Source: Pythium myriotylum
Lineage: Eukaryota > Oomycota > Peronosporomycetes > Pythiales > Pythiaceae
Assembly (NCBI GenBank): GCA_023091665.1
Contig: JALJCQ010000004.1
Coordinates: forward strand, 558,001 to 622,000
Length of the DNA: 64,000 bases
Reading direction: 5' to 3'
Shown: piece by piece, positions 21,289 to 31,846 of the stretch
Numbering within the stretch: position 1 is the first letter of the stretch
Layout of the letters: the number at the start of each line of letters is the position of its first letter
The notes under the pieces: generated by a model
What the model was told of the DNA's origin: nothing
Databases searched by the model: none
The model's input: the letters and a program-made list of their open reading frames with translations, nothing else
Made by a program: the position numbers and the translations under genes

Positions 21289-23412
21289 CTAACTGGATAA
21301 CACGCCAAGCGATTCTAGTTCCAGGCGGTATTTCTCCACCTCAGCTGCATAGCGATCGTGGTGACGGACGTATCGAAGGCGGAGTCCAAGATTGAGCCCC
21401 CACGCAATTTGTGGATACGGAGCTTCGTCTGGCACGATAAAGTTGTCGTCCATATCCTTGCACGACCCGCCGTGGGTCTCAGCATACGCCTTGAACGACG
21501 CCATCAAAACTTCATTCCAGTACTGCTCTTGGTGCGGCTCCAGCGTGACCACTCGTCGATGCGAGCGCCTAGGTGAAGGATCCATGATGATTCCGTCGTC
21601 ACTCATCTGACGGCGACGACTGTGGGCCTGTAGCCAGCGTCCGAGCTTGAATCCACTTGCCTCTACAGGCCATCGGGTGTCGTTCGCAGGAACGACAAAC
21701 TCTGGATCAGGCATCGTTTCCTCGCCGTAGATTTCCTTGAAAATGGCAATGCACGGCTGGACCACCTCGCGGTCAACGCCGGTCATAGTGTGCGGCAAGT
21801 GCCAAGTGAACCCTAGCGACTTGAGCTCTTCGCGGTGCTCATCCACCTGCTTGCGGTACTGCTTGCGCGCTCGGATGGCGCTTGCAGCCGCACCAAGTTT
21901 TGTTCCCCACGACTTGACCGGCCAGGGCTCATCGCTCGGTACGACAAACCCACGCGGCACGTCACAGTGGCCAAACATTTTGGCATATATGTGCAGAGCC
22001 GGCAGAATCTTCTCCTTGAAGTCACTGTCGAGGATATTGAACTTGAATCCGAGCGCATGGAGCTCATCGACGGCGTCCACCACGTCAGTCGACGACCGGC
22101 CAAGTTTGCGAATAAGCTGGATTTGGCGCCCAAGGTGGTATTTGCGTGACTCTTCTGGCCACGGACTATCACTGGGCACGATAAAAGTCGGTGGTACATC
22201 GCAATGACCGTAGAGTTGTTTGTAAGTTCTCATCGCCGGAAGAAGCTGGCGTGCCCAACGACCAAAAAGCACATCCCACCGGTACCCAAGTTCGCGAAGC
22301 TCGGCTTTGCTGTTCTGGACTTGCTCCGAGAACATGCCTTCTTTGAGGATACAGCGGACAACATATCCGAGCTCCCAGTCCCATGTTTTCTCCGGCCACG
22401 GCGCCTCACTTGGGACAACGAAATCACTTGGGATATCTACATGGCCATGGATCTCCACAAACGTCGTAAGTGCAGGTATCGCAACCGTTCGCCACGCGTG
22501 TTCGGCGGTCTCAGCTTCGAACAAACCGAGCGCCTTCAGATCGCTCGCGCAGTCCTCGATGGTCTCTGGATCGAAAGAGCCCCCCTTCAAGGAGTTGTAC
22601 AGGTACCCGAGCTTGGTGTCACCGATCGAGGCGTCCCACTGAGGAGTGTTTTCCGGGACCACAAACTTGTTTGGCACTTCGGTGTGGCGGAAGATCTCTT
22701 TGAACCGCCGCATTGCTGGAAGGAAGAGGATCTTGAGCTTGTAGTGGTTCTCGGTCCAGATAAAGTCGATCTCGTTCAGTCGCTCAAGCTGGCTTGGCGT
22801 GAGCGCCTCGCGCTGCTGGCGCAGGAGTGCGACAGCGAAGCCGAGCTTGAAGCCCCACGCGCACTTGGGGAAGCGGTCGTCGTTCTCAGGCACGACGTAC
22901 GGGAACCGCACGAACGTGTGGCCTTCCATCTCCTTGAAGACCGACAGCGACGGCAGCAGCTGCTCTTCCCAGACGTACGTCTTCCAGTCGTCGTACGGGA
23001 AGCCGACGCTCTTGAGCATGGCGCGCTTGTAGTGGTTCGAGATGCCACGCGCAAAGTTGCGCAGACGGAGTCCGAGCGGCACGCCCCAGAGCTCCTCGGG
23101 CCACTCGGCCGACGCCGACGGCACGACGAAGTCGGTCGGCACGAAGAAGTGGCCTTCGCGCTCGTAGTGGACGCGCAGCGCCTTGAGAAAAAGCTCGTCC
23201 TTTTCGTTCTTGGGCACGACGACTCTAGAACTCGTCGAACACAACCGCGACTTTGGCTGGTTCCAGCGCAGCTCCCCGGCCACGAGCGGAGCCGCCCAGT
23301 AGCTCGATCGAACGAGCAGAGAGGTGGCAACTCGTTGGTCATACGTACGGCGCTGGCGGTGCGCGAGCGCCGCCGCAATCGCCTGTCGGCCGCGGCGCAT
23401 CACTCGGCTCAT
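21289..23412 (-). CDS. Protein of eight helicase-associated repeats, likely mitochondrial
   Basis: 707 residues in one exon when started at MSRVMRRG; a longer frame to 23493 starts at an upstream ATG with no better context. The first 45 residues are rich in Arg, Ala and Ser without acidic residues, like a mitochondrial presequence. The rest consists of eight repeats of about 70 residues with the pattern LLPAMxxYKxxxGHCDVPxxF, VVP...WP...LG and a closing ELxxLG. This is the helicase-associated domain, common in algae and stramenopiles as free arrays without a helicase. No helicase motor is present. Nucleic-acid binding is a reasonable inference, but the function of free arrays is unknown. It converges with GLE1 with 205 bp between stops. 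Confidence 0.85.
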   Translation of the reverse strand: MSRVMRRGRQAIAAALAHRQRRTYDQRVATSLLVRSSYWAAPLVAGELRWNQPKSRLCSTSSRVVVPKNEKDELFLKALRVHYEREGHFFVPTDFVVPSASAEWPEELWGVPLGLRLRNFARGISNHYKRAMLKSVGFPYDDWKTYVWEEQLLPSLSVFKEMEGHTFVRFPYVVPENDDRFPKCAWGFKLGFAVALLRQQREALTPSQLERLNEIDFIWTENHYKLKILFLPAMRRFKEIFRHTEVPNKFVVPENTPQWDASIGDTKLGYLYNSLKGGSFDPETIEDCASDLKALGLFEAETAEHAWRTVAIPALTTFVEIHGHVDIPSDFVVPSEAPWPEKTWDWELGYVVRCILKEGMFSEQVQNSKAELRELGYRWDVLFGRWARQLLPAMRTYKQLYGHCDVPPTFIVPSDSPWPEESRKYHLGRQIQLIRKLGRSSTDVVDAVDELHALGFKFNILDSDFKEKILPALHIYAKMFGHCDVPRGFVVPSDEPWPVKSWGTKLGAAASAIRARKQYRKQVDEHREELKSLGFTWHLPHTMTGVDREVVQPCIAIFKEIYGEETMPDPEFVVPANDTRWPVEASGFKLGRWLQAHSRRRQMSDDGIIMDPSPRRSHRRVVTLEPHQEQYWNEVLMASFKAYAETHGGSCKDMDDNFIVPDEAPYPQIAWGLNLGLRLRYVRHHDRYAAEVEKYRLELESLGVLSS

Positions 23413-23818
23413 TGTCCAGGTGCGCTCAACCTTCCATTCACTGGCCCAACAGCGGTCATTGGGCCACTTTACTACCTTCCCCCCCCCCCCCAACGACGGG
23501 AGGTACTATTTCCCAAATCCATGTGGACCACATAAATCAACTCGCCTCCCTTTCTCAACGTCATCGCACTTAGTCGGAGATTCCGCATTTAGCACGTTCC
23601 TCCTCTGTTTACTGCCTCTTCAACAACGCCCTAGCGTCTTTCTCTATCCAATCTCCCTCTTGATAAGAACATATGTTCGTATCATCCGAGGGAAACGTGG
23701 CCCCCAAGCTCACCTTGAACTAGAGCAAAGTGCCGTCATATCCACCTCGCCGTCGCCCTCGACTGCCTCCATTCGTCGGCGCCAGGGCCTCCCCACAACG
23801 CGAATCTCCTCGTCCGCC
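23413..23818. promoter_or_regulatory. Divergent promoter between HA-repeat gene and MMSDH
   Basis: About 400 bp separate two divergent genes that both appear to encode mitochondrial proteins. It contains a run of 13 C (23479-23491) close to the first gene and pyrimidine-rich initiator-like stretches nearer the second. Confidence 0.5.
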
Positions 23819-25396
23819 ATGCTCTTCCGCCGCGTCTCGTCGTCCGCCTCGTCCTCCTCGCTGCTGGCCTCGCGCCGCGCGTTCTCGGCCGCGTCCGCCG
23901 ACCGCGTGCCCAACTTTATCGGCGGCGAGTTCGTGCACTCGACGACCGACCGCTGGATCGACGTCAAGAACCCGGCGACGAACGAAGTCGTGGCGCGCGT
24001 GCCGCAGTCCACGGACGCCGAGATGCGTCGCGCCACGGCCGTCGCGGCCGAGGCCTACAAGTCGTGGAAGAACGTCGGCGTCCAGCACCGCGTGCGCGTC
24101 ATGCTCAAGCTCCAGCAGCTCATCCGCGAGCACATGGACGAGCTCGCCGAGTCCATCACGCTCGAGCAGGGCAAGACGCTCGCCGACGCGCGCGGCGACG
24201 TCTTCCGCGGCCTCGAAGTCGTCGAGCACTCGTGCTCGGCCGGCACGCTCATGATGGGCGAGACCGTCGAGAACCTCGCGAGCTCGCTCGACACGTACTC
24301 GTACAAGCAGCCGCTCGGCGTCTGCGCCGGTATCTGCCCGTTCAACTTCCCGGCGATGATCCCGCTCTGGATGTTCCCCATGGGCATCGTCGCGGGTAAC
24401 ACGTACATCCTCAAGCCGAGCGAGAAGGACCCGGGCGCCGCCATGATCCTCGCGCGCCTCGCCAAGGAGGCCGGCCTGCCCGATGGTGTGCTCAACATCA
24501 TCCACGGCGCCCACGACGCCGTCAACTTCATCTGCGACGCGCCGGAGATCAAGGCCATCTCGTTCGTCGGCGGCAACCAGGCCGGCGAGTACATCCACGC
24601 GCGCGGCTCGGCCAACGGCAAGCGCGTGCAGGCCAACCTCGGCGCCAAGAACCACGCCGTGATCATGCCCGACTGCGACAAGGAGCACGCCGTCAACGCG
24701 CTCGCCGGTGCGGCCTTTGGCGCCGCCGGCCAGCGCTGCATGGCGCTCTCGGTCGTCGTCTTCGTGGGCAAGACCAAGGAGTGGGTCCACGACATTGTCG
24801 AGAAGGCCAAGCAGTTCAAGGTCAACGGCGGCTTCGAGCCGGGCACCGACGTCGGTCCGCTCATCACGGTCGAGGCCAAGCAGCGCGTTGAGCGCCTCAT
24901 CCAGCAGGGCGTGGAGCAGGGCGCCGAGCTCCTGCTCGACGGCCGTGGCGTCAAGGTGCCAAAGTACCCGAACGGCAACTTTGTGGGCCCGACTGTGCTC
25001 AACAACGTGAACACCGACAACATCGCCTACATTGAGGAGCTCTTCGGCCCCGTGCTCGTGTGCACGTCGGTCGAGACGCTCGATGAGGCCATTGAGCTCA
25101 TCAACAAGAACCCGTACGGCAACGGCACGTCGATCTTCACGTCCTCGGGCGCCGCTGCGCGCAAGTTCCAGCACGAGATCGACGTGGGCCAGGTCGGCAT
25201 CAACGTGCCGATCCCGGTGCCGCTCCCGTTCTTCTCGTTCACGGGCTCGCGCGGCTCGATCCGTGGCGACATCAACTTCTACGGCAAGTCGGGCCTCAAC
25301 TTCTACACGCAGATCAAGACGATCACGGCCCAGTGGGAATACAACGAGAAGACCCAGTACGGCACCGTCATGCCCACGCTCGGCGCCCGCAAGTAG
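23819..25396 (+). CDS. ALDH6A1: Methylmalonate-semialdehyde dehydrogenase (CoA-acylating), mitochondrial
   Basis: 525 residues, one exon. The first about 30 residues ([11 protein letters not shown] onwards, Arg/Ser-rich, ending RRAFSAAS) are a mitochondrial presequence. The remainder is an aldehyde dehydrogenase of the methylmalonate-semialdehyde type: NFIGGEFV start, [24 protein letters not shown] coenzyme loop, SFVGG, and the catalytic Cys in GQRCMALS, with the C-terminal [10 protein letters not shown] and FYGKSG motifs. The enzyme converts methylmalonate semialdehyde with NAD+ and CoA to propionyl-CoA in valine and pyrimidine breakdown. The ALDH glutamate is absent where expected, as is usual in this CoA-dependent class. 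Third positions are very GC-rich, which creates long false frames on the other strand. Confidence 0.96.
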   Translation: MLFRRVSSSASSSSLLASRRAFSAASADRVPNFIGGEFVHSTTDRWIDVKNPATNEVVARVPQSTDAEMRRATAVAAEAYKSWKNVGVQHRVRVMLKLQQLIREHMDELAESITLEQGKTLADARGDVFRGLEVVEHSCSAGTLMMGETVENLASSLDTYSYKQPLGVCAGICPFNFPAMIPLWMFPMGIVAGNTYILKPSEKDPGAAMILARLAKEAGLPDGVLNIIHGAHDAVNFICDAPEIKAISFVGGNQAGEYIHARGSANGKRVQANLGAKNHAVIMPDCDKEHAVNALAGAAFGAAGQRCMALSVVVFVGKTKEWVHDIVEKAKQFKVNGGFEPGTDVGPLITVEAKQRVERLIQQGVEQGAELLLDGRGVKVPKYPNGNFVGPTVLNNVNTDNIAYIEELFGPVLVCTSVETLDEAIELINKNPYGNGTSIFTSSGAAARKFQHEIDVGQVGINVPIPVPLPFFSFTGSRGSIRGDINFYGKSGLNFYTQIKTITAQWEYNEKTQYGTVMPTLGARK

Positions 25397-26459
25397 AGGA
25401 AGAGTTAAAGAGAGTCAGGTGGCTAATAAACATGCCTTACAGTCCATTCGTCGCGGTACCTCGCAGTGTTCTTGTGTCTATCCGACGAGAAAGATTCCAA
25501 GATACCCTCGAATGCATACGTCAACCGGCCTCTTGCTGGCCGTGACCCAGGGCACTTGCAGAATCTTCTCTGGATGAGCAATCCTGGATCTGCCGAGCCG
25601 AGAACCCAGGCCAAGATCTTGTCATCTGGTTCCAGGGGGAATTCCCCCTGCAGAAACACGCGTGGCCGTGGCGGCGTGATTCCTCATCGGTTTCGTGCGT
25701 TGGATTCACGTGGCAGCGAGTCTTCCACGACGGATCGTCTCCCGTCGAAGTGTCTAGCTGATTTGGGTCCCTGTATTGTGGCAAGACGGTGACTGACGCG
25801 TCGGCGTGCTGTCACAGAAAGACTCTTGTCGTGTGAACGGTTTCAGTGCCCGTCACAGCATCTTAAATCATAGAGTCCGCCGTTGCAGACGTGCCGGCTC
25901 TAGTTCTAGCGGATGGTGTGATGCACTCCAATCCACGCTTCCATCCATCAACTGCTGCGCTGATGCCGTCGAACCTTGGATCGGTTTCGTGTGCAAGCGG
26001 CCAGGGATCCATCGATTTGAGCCCCTAATGAGACACTCTCCTCTCAACATGGAGGCCGCGACTACAAGGCGTCAGACCCGAGCGGCTGCACTTCAAGGAA
26101 GAGTCTTCCCAAGGATCTCCTGACAAATCAAGCGAGCGTGGCGTCACGGCATCAAGCTCAAGAATGCCACGTTGAACCTTGTGGGCCAACGCCGAAACAA
26201 GTGTCCTGCCAAGGCCTTCGCTGGGGACAAACTCGAGGCCAAGACCTTGAACCGTGAGTGCCAGGATGGTCGCTTCGGGACTGTTCAGTCATAGAGCAGG
26301 ACAAGACTATTCCTACTAAGCGTTTCGTCTTCCCACGAGAGGGGATTCCCCTTCTAGCTAGAGTGCTCGTTTGGGCGCGTTCGGGCTCAGCCCCGAGTGC
26401 TCATTCTTGGTTTTTCCAGCTTCTCCACACTTCTCCCCCCCCTCCTCACCACCACCACC
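25397..26459. other. Intergenic sequence before the elicitin array
   Basis: No gene is supported. It contains an 18-bp perfect palindrome (25633-25650, CAGGGGGAA and its complement) and a methionine-less open frame at about 26124-26297 that ends in a stop and could be a decayed exon. Confidence 0.45.
26401..26423 (+). promoter_or_regulatory. Initiator-type promoter of elicitin 3
   Basis: TCATTCTTGG then TTTTTCCAGCTTC, 59 bp before the ATG. Same block as before the other elicitin genes. Confidence 0.75.
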
Positions 26460-26825
26460 ATGTTCAAGACCACCGTCGTCCTCGCCGCCGTCGCCGCTGC
26501 CACCGTCTCCGGCTACGCCACTTACCCGAACTTCTGCCCTCAGTCGGAGCTCACCAAGCTCGCTGCTGTTGTGACGACGAACGGCAACGATCTCCTTGCG
26601 TGCCAGACTGCTTCGGGCTGGACCTTCATCCCGCCAACGGCTGAGCCAACTGTGGCCCAGGAGAAGATTATGTGCAAGAACGATAACTGCAAGAAGCTCC
26701 TCACCGCTGTCCAGGCCCTTAAGCCGGCGGACTGCTTCCTCTCGCTCTCGAACAACGAGAAGGGCATCAACGCCAAGAAGCTCGTGGACGAGTTCCCGGC
26801 CTTCTGCGCGGCTTTTGCCCCATAA
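26460..26825 (+). CDS. Elicitin 3
   Basis: 121 residues with the signal peptide ending near VSG (18) and cysteines in FCPQ, LACQ, MCKN, NCKK, DCFL and AFC. It starts the plus-strand array. It has a Thr-Asn-Gly-Asn-Asp loop in place of the Gly-Thr-Asn-Ala-Leu-Asp loop of the 8401/12775 pair. The C-terminal stretch from DCFLSLSNNEKGINAKK onward is the same as in the pair. Start chosen at MFKTTV because of the signal peptide and the initiator upstream. Confidence 0.93.
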   Translation: MFKTTVVLAAVAAATVSGYATYPNFCPQSELTKLAAVVTTNGNDLLACQTASGWTFIPPTAEPTVAQEKIMCKNDNCKKLLTAVQALKPADCFLSLSNNEKGINAKKLVDEFPAFCAAFAP

Positions 26826-27114
26826 GCGTTTGTCACCACGCTGCTTTTCGCAGAAGGGTCCTCGTCTCGACAGGGTTTCTCGATTCTTCGACGGTTCACT
26901 CCCTGCACGTACCCATTTCTGTGTAGGACGCCTCTGCAGTCACCACTATCTTTGATGAGTACACGTTGATTCTAATTACGATGCAGTGTGGGTGTTGTGC
27001 TTGCCGGCAGGGTTAGCATCCGGTATTCGTCGACTACGTACTAGTATCACCTGACCTGGTTTCATTAGTGTGTAGTACGTACACAAAAAGGAGGATCACA
27101 GTCAACTGCGACTA
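26826..27114. other. Spacer between elicitin 3 and the mariner element
   Basis: 3' flank of elicitin 3; nothing else is seen. The last two bases (TA, 27113-27114) are the left target duplication of the mariner element. Confidence 0.5.
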
Positions 27115-27182
27115 CACCATTTCCAAACCAAATTGGACGAAACACTCGATCGAATTGGACGGAACAAAATTCAATTTGGCAC
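27115..27182 (+). repeat. Left terminal inverted repeat of the mariner element
   Basis: Pairs with 28238-28305 in inverted orientation. Each arm contains two AATTGGAC-like sub-repeats, possible transposase-binding sites. Confidence 0.88.
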
Positions 27183-27248
27183 TACCCGTGATCGCTTATA
27201 TCCCTATGTCCGACAGGCCTTTGAAAACACATATGTACCGACATAGGT

Positions 27249-27930
27249 TCACGCGCCAACTTGAACGTCTTCCATGTTGAGCGCTGGGTAATGGAAAACG
27301 CGTGTACTAGGACGTGTACTGGGACGAGTATGGCGCACCCAGTTCTTGCAGAACTCAGGCGTAACCTTCGCTGGCAAGCTGTACTCAGCAGCGCGCACGA
27401 GCCATGACGCTCGGCGAGCAGTCTTGGCGGTTCCTCGGGGAACTGTGAGGATCTCGTCACGGTGCTCGGCGAGAGAAGTCTTCACCGCGGACTTGAACAC
27501 AGAGAAGGCGTTCCCAATCGGGTTCAGCATGGGCGAGTATGGCGAGAGCAGGATCGCTTGGACGCCAACAAACTCTGCCTCCTTGATCACTTCCTTCATG
27601 GAGTTGTGCACAGACGCATTGTCATACACGAGCACGACGACAAAAAGCGACGTGCGTCTCGACTTCGCGAAGGAGCTCACGCACAAAGTCGCCGACATTG
27701 TCACTCTTGGGCGATCCGAAACGGTACTTGACATACTCCAAACGGTCTTCGGATATGTCGGCAGTGATGTTGAGGCTCTCAGCCTTGTGCGGCTGCTAAA
27801 TGTCCGTGTCGAAGGCGCGCCGAACCCATTTGCGTGCGGTGCTCGCGGAAACACCGTTCATGGCGGCGATTCGGAGCCAATCCTTGTTGTCGCGGGCGGC
27901 GTTGGGGATGCGCTGGCGCGTCTCTTTCAT
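27249..27930 (-). pseudogene. Tc1/mariner transposase remnant
   Basis: From the ATG at 27930 the translation shows a helix-turn-helix-like start (NAARDNKDWLRIAAMNGVSA, then STARKWVRRAF), an in-frame stop soon after, and then continues in the same register until a shift. The other register carries the catalytic core: VLVYDNASVHNS with the second Asp and LLSPYSPMLNPIGNAFSVFK. The Glu or Asp expected after NPI is Gly, so the last catalytic residue is lost. The whole is about 227 codons, much shorter than the usual 340, and no first catalytic Asp region is evident. Stop, frameshift, internal loss and active-site change all show that it is dead. Confidence 0.85.
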
Positions 27931-28237
27931 GTGGCGCTAGTGTCCCATCTTGCACAGTGAAAAGCACAAGCGAAAGTGAGCTGCTACTTCACAGCTCTGT
28001 CGACAAGATTTGTGCCGTACCTGGGACGACAGCGGTGCTCCAGACGCGACGGCATCGTTCTCCTCTGTTGTGCGATGCGTGATTCCGAAGCCGCGGATTC
28101 ATTCTAGAAGCAGGGAAAGAAGCAAACGCACCGCAGTCGAGAGCGTCCAAGGCATCTTCCCGCCTTTTCACGCGTGTTTGACCCGCCAACATACCCTTTC
28201 GAATGCGATGGTCACAAAATTATCGATATTCACAGGT

Positions 28238-28305
28238 GTGCCAATTTGATTTTGGCTTTGTCCAATTCGATCCATCACTTCCGCCAATTTGGTCTGGAAA
28301 TGGTG
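28238..28305 (-). repeat. Right terminal inverted repeat of the mariner element
   Basis: Mirror of 27115-27182; ends GGAAATGGTG directly before TA. Confidence 0.88.
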
Positions 28306-28779
28306 TACCACTTCGCCCCTGCCCAGATCATCTGCCACGCGATGTCCCAAGGAGGCTCATCGCTCAGAATGGTGCCCTGTTGAGTTGGTGCAATCATACA
28401 ACGATGTCCACCAGAGTACAGGTGTTCTTTCATCACTGACGGCGAGTAGTGCGCAGTGTCCACCAAATCTTCGGCCACCCGGTTGTGGACATCCTGAGCA
28501 AGCAACGTCAACTTCGCTGACGCCATCGCAACCCACGCAAAATTGGAGCCCTGAAGACTTCAACATCTGCGACACTTGAAGGATTCTTGACACTCCTGCA
28601 TCCATCAACGGAGGCGTCACGAACACGCCTGAGCGTCACACAATCCCATTCCACCGCACTTGAAAGTTATCCGAAGTGTTCAAGTTCGGGATGCTTACAA
28701 GACGTATAAACATCCCACGTGCTGCAGAGTGGACAACACAGGAAACACGAAACGATCATTGGCGAATGCAAATTCTGTG

Positions 28780-28846
28780 TTCAATTTTAGAAACACATCG
28801 CATGGTCCTGGATTCCAGGACCATGCGATGTGTTTCTAAAATTGAA
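28780..28846. repeat. Perfect 67-bp palindrome, one-base centre
   Basis: Two 33-base arms around T28813, with no mismatch. It starts TTCAATTTTAG and ends CTAAAATTGAA. The next palindrome begins at the very next base. Confidence 0.95.
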
Positions 28847-28899
28847 GGAACTGATGTCCTTGGGTCATCCAGCCTGGATGACCCAAGGACATCAGTTCC
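28847..28899. repeat. Perfect 53-bp palindrome, one-base centre
   Basis: Two 26-base arms around C28873, with no mismatch. It abuts the 67-bp palindrome without a gap. Confidence 0.95.
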
Positions 28900-29448
28900 A
28901 TGCGAAAGAGAGACCGAGAAGTACGCTTATCGCTTGAGGTATGTTGTACCAGGTAGACAAGACTACTGACACGGATTTATGTATGGTCACTGACGTGGCT
29001 ACATCGACGTGGACCACATCATGCAAAAGCGTGGAGTGTGGAAGAGTGAGTCAGATTGAGTGGAGGCTCAACGCTCGTCCCTGACCCGGTATGCCGTATG
29101 TCTCCTTGGGCTTAGACTCTTCAGAACGTTGTAGTTTTTTCAAATTGTGTTCGACAGCAATTGCTACATTCCTCGATTGCCTGCCGACAATGTTTGGGAT
29201 ACACACAGAATCAAATACTACTCGGGAAAATGAGCTGATGCTTCAACGCTTTAGGTCAGCAGAGCTCTGCCCCACAATTTGATCTGGTGGATTTCGATCG
29301 TGGTGATAAGTGCCACGCTCCTTTGCTCCTTCACAAACTAGAGGGAATTGCAGAGGTCACGAGCCAACAAAAATAAAGGATACGCTGTGCCGCCGGTGGG
29401 CTTCTCCACCACGCGATCGAGAACTCGGATCACTCGTCCAACTGCTTT

Positions 29449-29471
29449 TCATTCTTGGATTGTCCAGCTTC
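29449..29471 (+). promoter_or_regulatory. Initiator-type promoter of elicitin 4
   Basis: TCATTCTTGG then ATTGTCCAGCTTC, about 53 bp before the ATG. Confidence 0.75.
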
Positions 29472-29501
29472 CACAAGAACTACAAGAACCTCATTTCTGC
29501 C

Positions 29502-29846
29502 ATGTTCAAGACTTTCGCCATCGCCGCCGTTCTCGTTGTCGGCACCGTCAACGGATACGCGACGCCTCCTAACTGCTGTCCGAATTCGGAGCTCGCCAAC
29601 CTCGGACTTGTCGCTGTCACTAATGTCGGCGATCTTTCCGGGTGCAAGGATGCTTCGGGCTGGCAGTTTATCCCGCCAGTTGCTGAGCCCACGCCTGACC
29701 TAAAGTCCAAGATGTGTGGCAGCCAGGCCTGCAAGAACCTTCTCGCGGCAGTTAAGGCGCGTAACCCGCAGGACTGCTTCCTTTCGCTCAGCAGAGATAA
29801 CAAGGGCGTCAACGTGAAGAAGCTCGTCGACGAGTTCACGTGCTAG
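29502..29846 (+). CDS. Elicitin 4 (divergent subtype)
   Basis: 114 residues. Signal peptide to about 18 (MFKTFAIAAVLVVGTVNG). The six cysteines are in NCCPN (a seventh Cys is adjacent), SGCKD, MCGS, ACKN, DCFL and the last residue before the stop (EFTC). It shares the GWQFIPPVAEPT core with elicitin 5, against GWTFIPP[TN]AEPT in the others, so these two form a subgroup. The extra Cys next to the first conserved one and the protein ending right at the sixth Cys are unusual. Secreted lipid-binding function by family. Confidence 0.9.
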   Translation: MFKTFAIAAVLVVGTVNGYATPPNCCPNSELANLGLVAVTNVGDLSGCKDASGWQFIPPVAEPTPDLKSKMCGSQACKNLLAAVKARNPQDCFLSLSRDNKGVNVKKLVDEFTC

Positions 29847-30101
29847 GCACCCAGGCCTTTCCGACCCACGGACTTGGGATCGTGCGAGACAGCGCGAGAG
29901 GTTTGACTATCAAACTCGATCAGATATTCGCAGGCAAACACGTGTGCAGTTCTTTGGCTTGACTCGCGGTGTATTGTTAAATACGATGCTACACATGTTC
30001 CTGCACAATTCTTTTCTGCTGTGGATGGCTCAGGCATTTTTGGTCCTGGGCGCCCAGACGAAGCGGCTACATTTATGTGGACCACGTGTCACGGGTACCT
30101 C

Positions 30102-30152
30102 CACACACGAACTCAGCCAGTGCGCAGTGCGCACTGGCTGAGTTCGTGTGTG
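30102..30152. repeat. Perfect 51-bp palindrome, one-base centre
   Basis: Two 25-base arms around G30127, with no mismatch; arms begin CACACACGAACTC. It directly follows a GGCTACAT motif copy. Confidence 0.95.
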
Positions 30153-31783
30153 CACGCGGGACCGAGTGGACTCTGGTGGAACGCCAGCTCATAGTTCTCC
30201 GGAATGACCGAGTCACCTCCTCTCGAACAAGCGCATCGATCACGTGATACAACTTCAAGCTCCTTTCCACAAGCTTTCTGCTGGTGGAAGGGCGCTGAGT
30301 ACCCTGTAGTTTATGAGATAGCTAGCTGAAGCGTGCGCCTCTTCATGTCGATGAAAGTGCATCGAATCCCCATCCCCAGAAACGAAGGGTTTTCCGAGAG
30401 AATAATCTACTCCAAAGATGACAATTCGTTCTTTCCGTCGAACTCCACGAACTGTTGCGGTGATTGTAATTGATTCCAGGATACGGATCCCGACGTTTTC
30501 GCAAACGGACACGGTCTCGCATGGCCCTTAAACCGAGACCAAGATGAGCCAGACACCACACTCTATTCTCGGGCGAGGCTGCACAGTTGCGCTCCTCTGG
30601 CTAACGCCTTCCACTATATTTATACTTTCTCCTCTGTGAAGCGAGCTGCTGAGTTCTAATAAATGTTGTTCCATAGCTCACACGGCGACTTAGGCATTGA
30701 CACCGAATCTTCAGCTCCGCAACCGCGGATACCTTCTGCATGAAACACGGCAACACTGCGGTATGAGGTGGATCCATCAGGCTCGTGCACATCACCGGAT
30801 GGCTGATGCAATGGCTAACCTGGCCATGGACTCAAGTCACAGTGCCCAAGTCCACCACCCAATAAACCGCGAAGGTCATATCGACCTCCCCCCTCTGCTA
30901 GCCAACGACCTACGCCGTGGTGGCCAACAACAGGCTTCTCCGTTGACTCCCTCTAGGTCAGTACCCGCTAAGCTTCCAGCTATTAGGATTCACTAGTTAA
31001 CAGACTCCACCTGCATCATCATCAACGCTGCGGTTTGCAGAAGCCTGATCGCTAGCTATACCGTCTATCTCCTGTCTTTTTCCTTTCTGTTTTTTTAAAA
31101 GTCTGAGGCGTCATGAATCCCTCTACAAGCTGCATCCATCAACGAGGGTATCACGAACTGGACGAGCGTCACACGATCCATTCAGCCTGATAGAGCTCAG
31201 CATACTGCGAAGGATGTCACACAGCCACTTTCCAAGCATGAGAGCGTCCAACCTGTTGAAGTTCGGGACCTTATGTGATGCTGTAACAGGCTGAGAACTT
31301 CAAGTGATTGTTGGTTGCTGTCGCAATAGACCCCAACTTCAAACGAAAAAGACAGTAATGATCGTTCATGCCATCAAATCATTCTGGTTCTCCGTGGATC
31401 TCGAGCATATCATGATAATGGCTACATTGGCGTAGACCACTTCACATTGCTCGCACGAAGGATTTACCATGCAAGCATTGTTTTTGAAAAAATCCTTAAT
31501 ACAATGCAGTCGATCGACAAGATGATATACAGTAACAGCAGCAAAAGCTATGGCAACATGGCCATTTACAATCTCTAAAGACATCACACAATCTGACAAG
31601 CCAAAACGACCGCGAGGAATTAGTCTAGTTTCGCGCTCGGACCCATGAGTTCCCGAACACCCCGAGGCTCCTCGAGCCCAGGACTTCCCGAATGCCGCAG
31701 TCTCCTCGCGCCCTATCGCTTTTGACAGCTCTCGGCACTCTACTTGTTTCGTGAATACCAAAACTCGCTCATCCGACTGGTTC

Positions 31784-31806
31784 TCATTCTCGGGTTTTCC
31801 AGCTTC
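31784..31806 (+). promoter_or_regulatory. Initiator-type promoter of elicitin 5
   Basis: TCATTCTCGG then GTTTTCCAGCTTC, about 63 bp before the ATG. Confidence 0.75.
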
Positions 31807-31846
31807 CACAAGAACCACAAGAACCACAGAAACCTCATTTTCCGCC

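Larger units (their letters stand above)
27115..28305 (-). mobile_element. Tc1/mariner-type transposon, inactive
   Basis: 1,191 bp flanked by TA (27113-27114 and 28306-28307), with terminal inverted repeats of about 68 bp that begin CACCATTTCC and match at about 54 of 68 positions. Size, TA duplication and the DDE-type transposase remnant on the minus strand fit Tc1/mariner. It inserted into the spacer between the first and second genes of the elicitin array. Confidence 0.92.
28306..29501. other. Spacer before elicitin 4
   Basis: No gene. It holds a stretch (28599-28650) repeated in diverged form at 31132-31183, two abutting perfect palindromes (28780-28899) and a copy of the GGCTACAT motif (28997-29021). 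Confidence 0.55.
29847..31846. other. Spacer between elicitins 4 and 5
   Basis: 2.0 kb without a supported gene. It contains a 51-bp perfect palindrome (30102-30152), GGCTACAT motifs at 30065 and 31420, and the stretch at 31132-31183 homologous to 28599-28650. Confidence 0.55.

Noticed and set aside
23720..25174. 484-codon open frame on the minus strand
   Set aside because: It is the reverse of the GC-rich dehydrogenase gene; composition is Arg/Glu/Ala/Val with no motif, a known effect of strong third-position GC.
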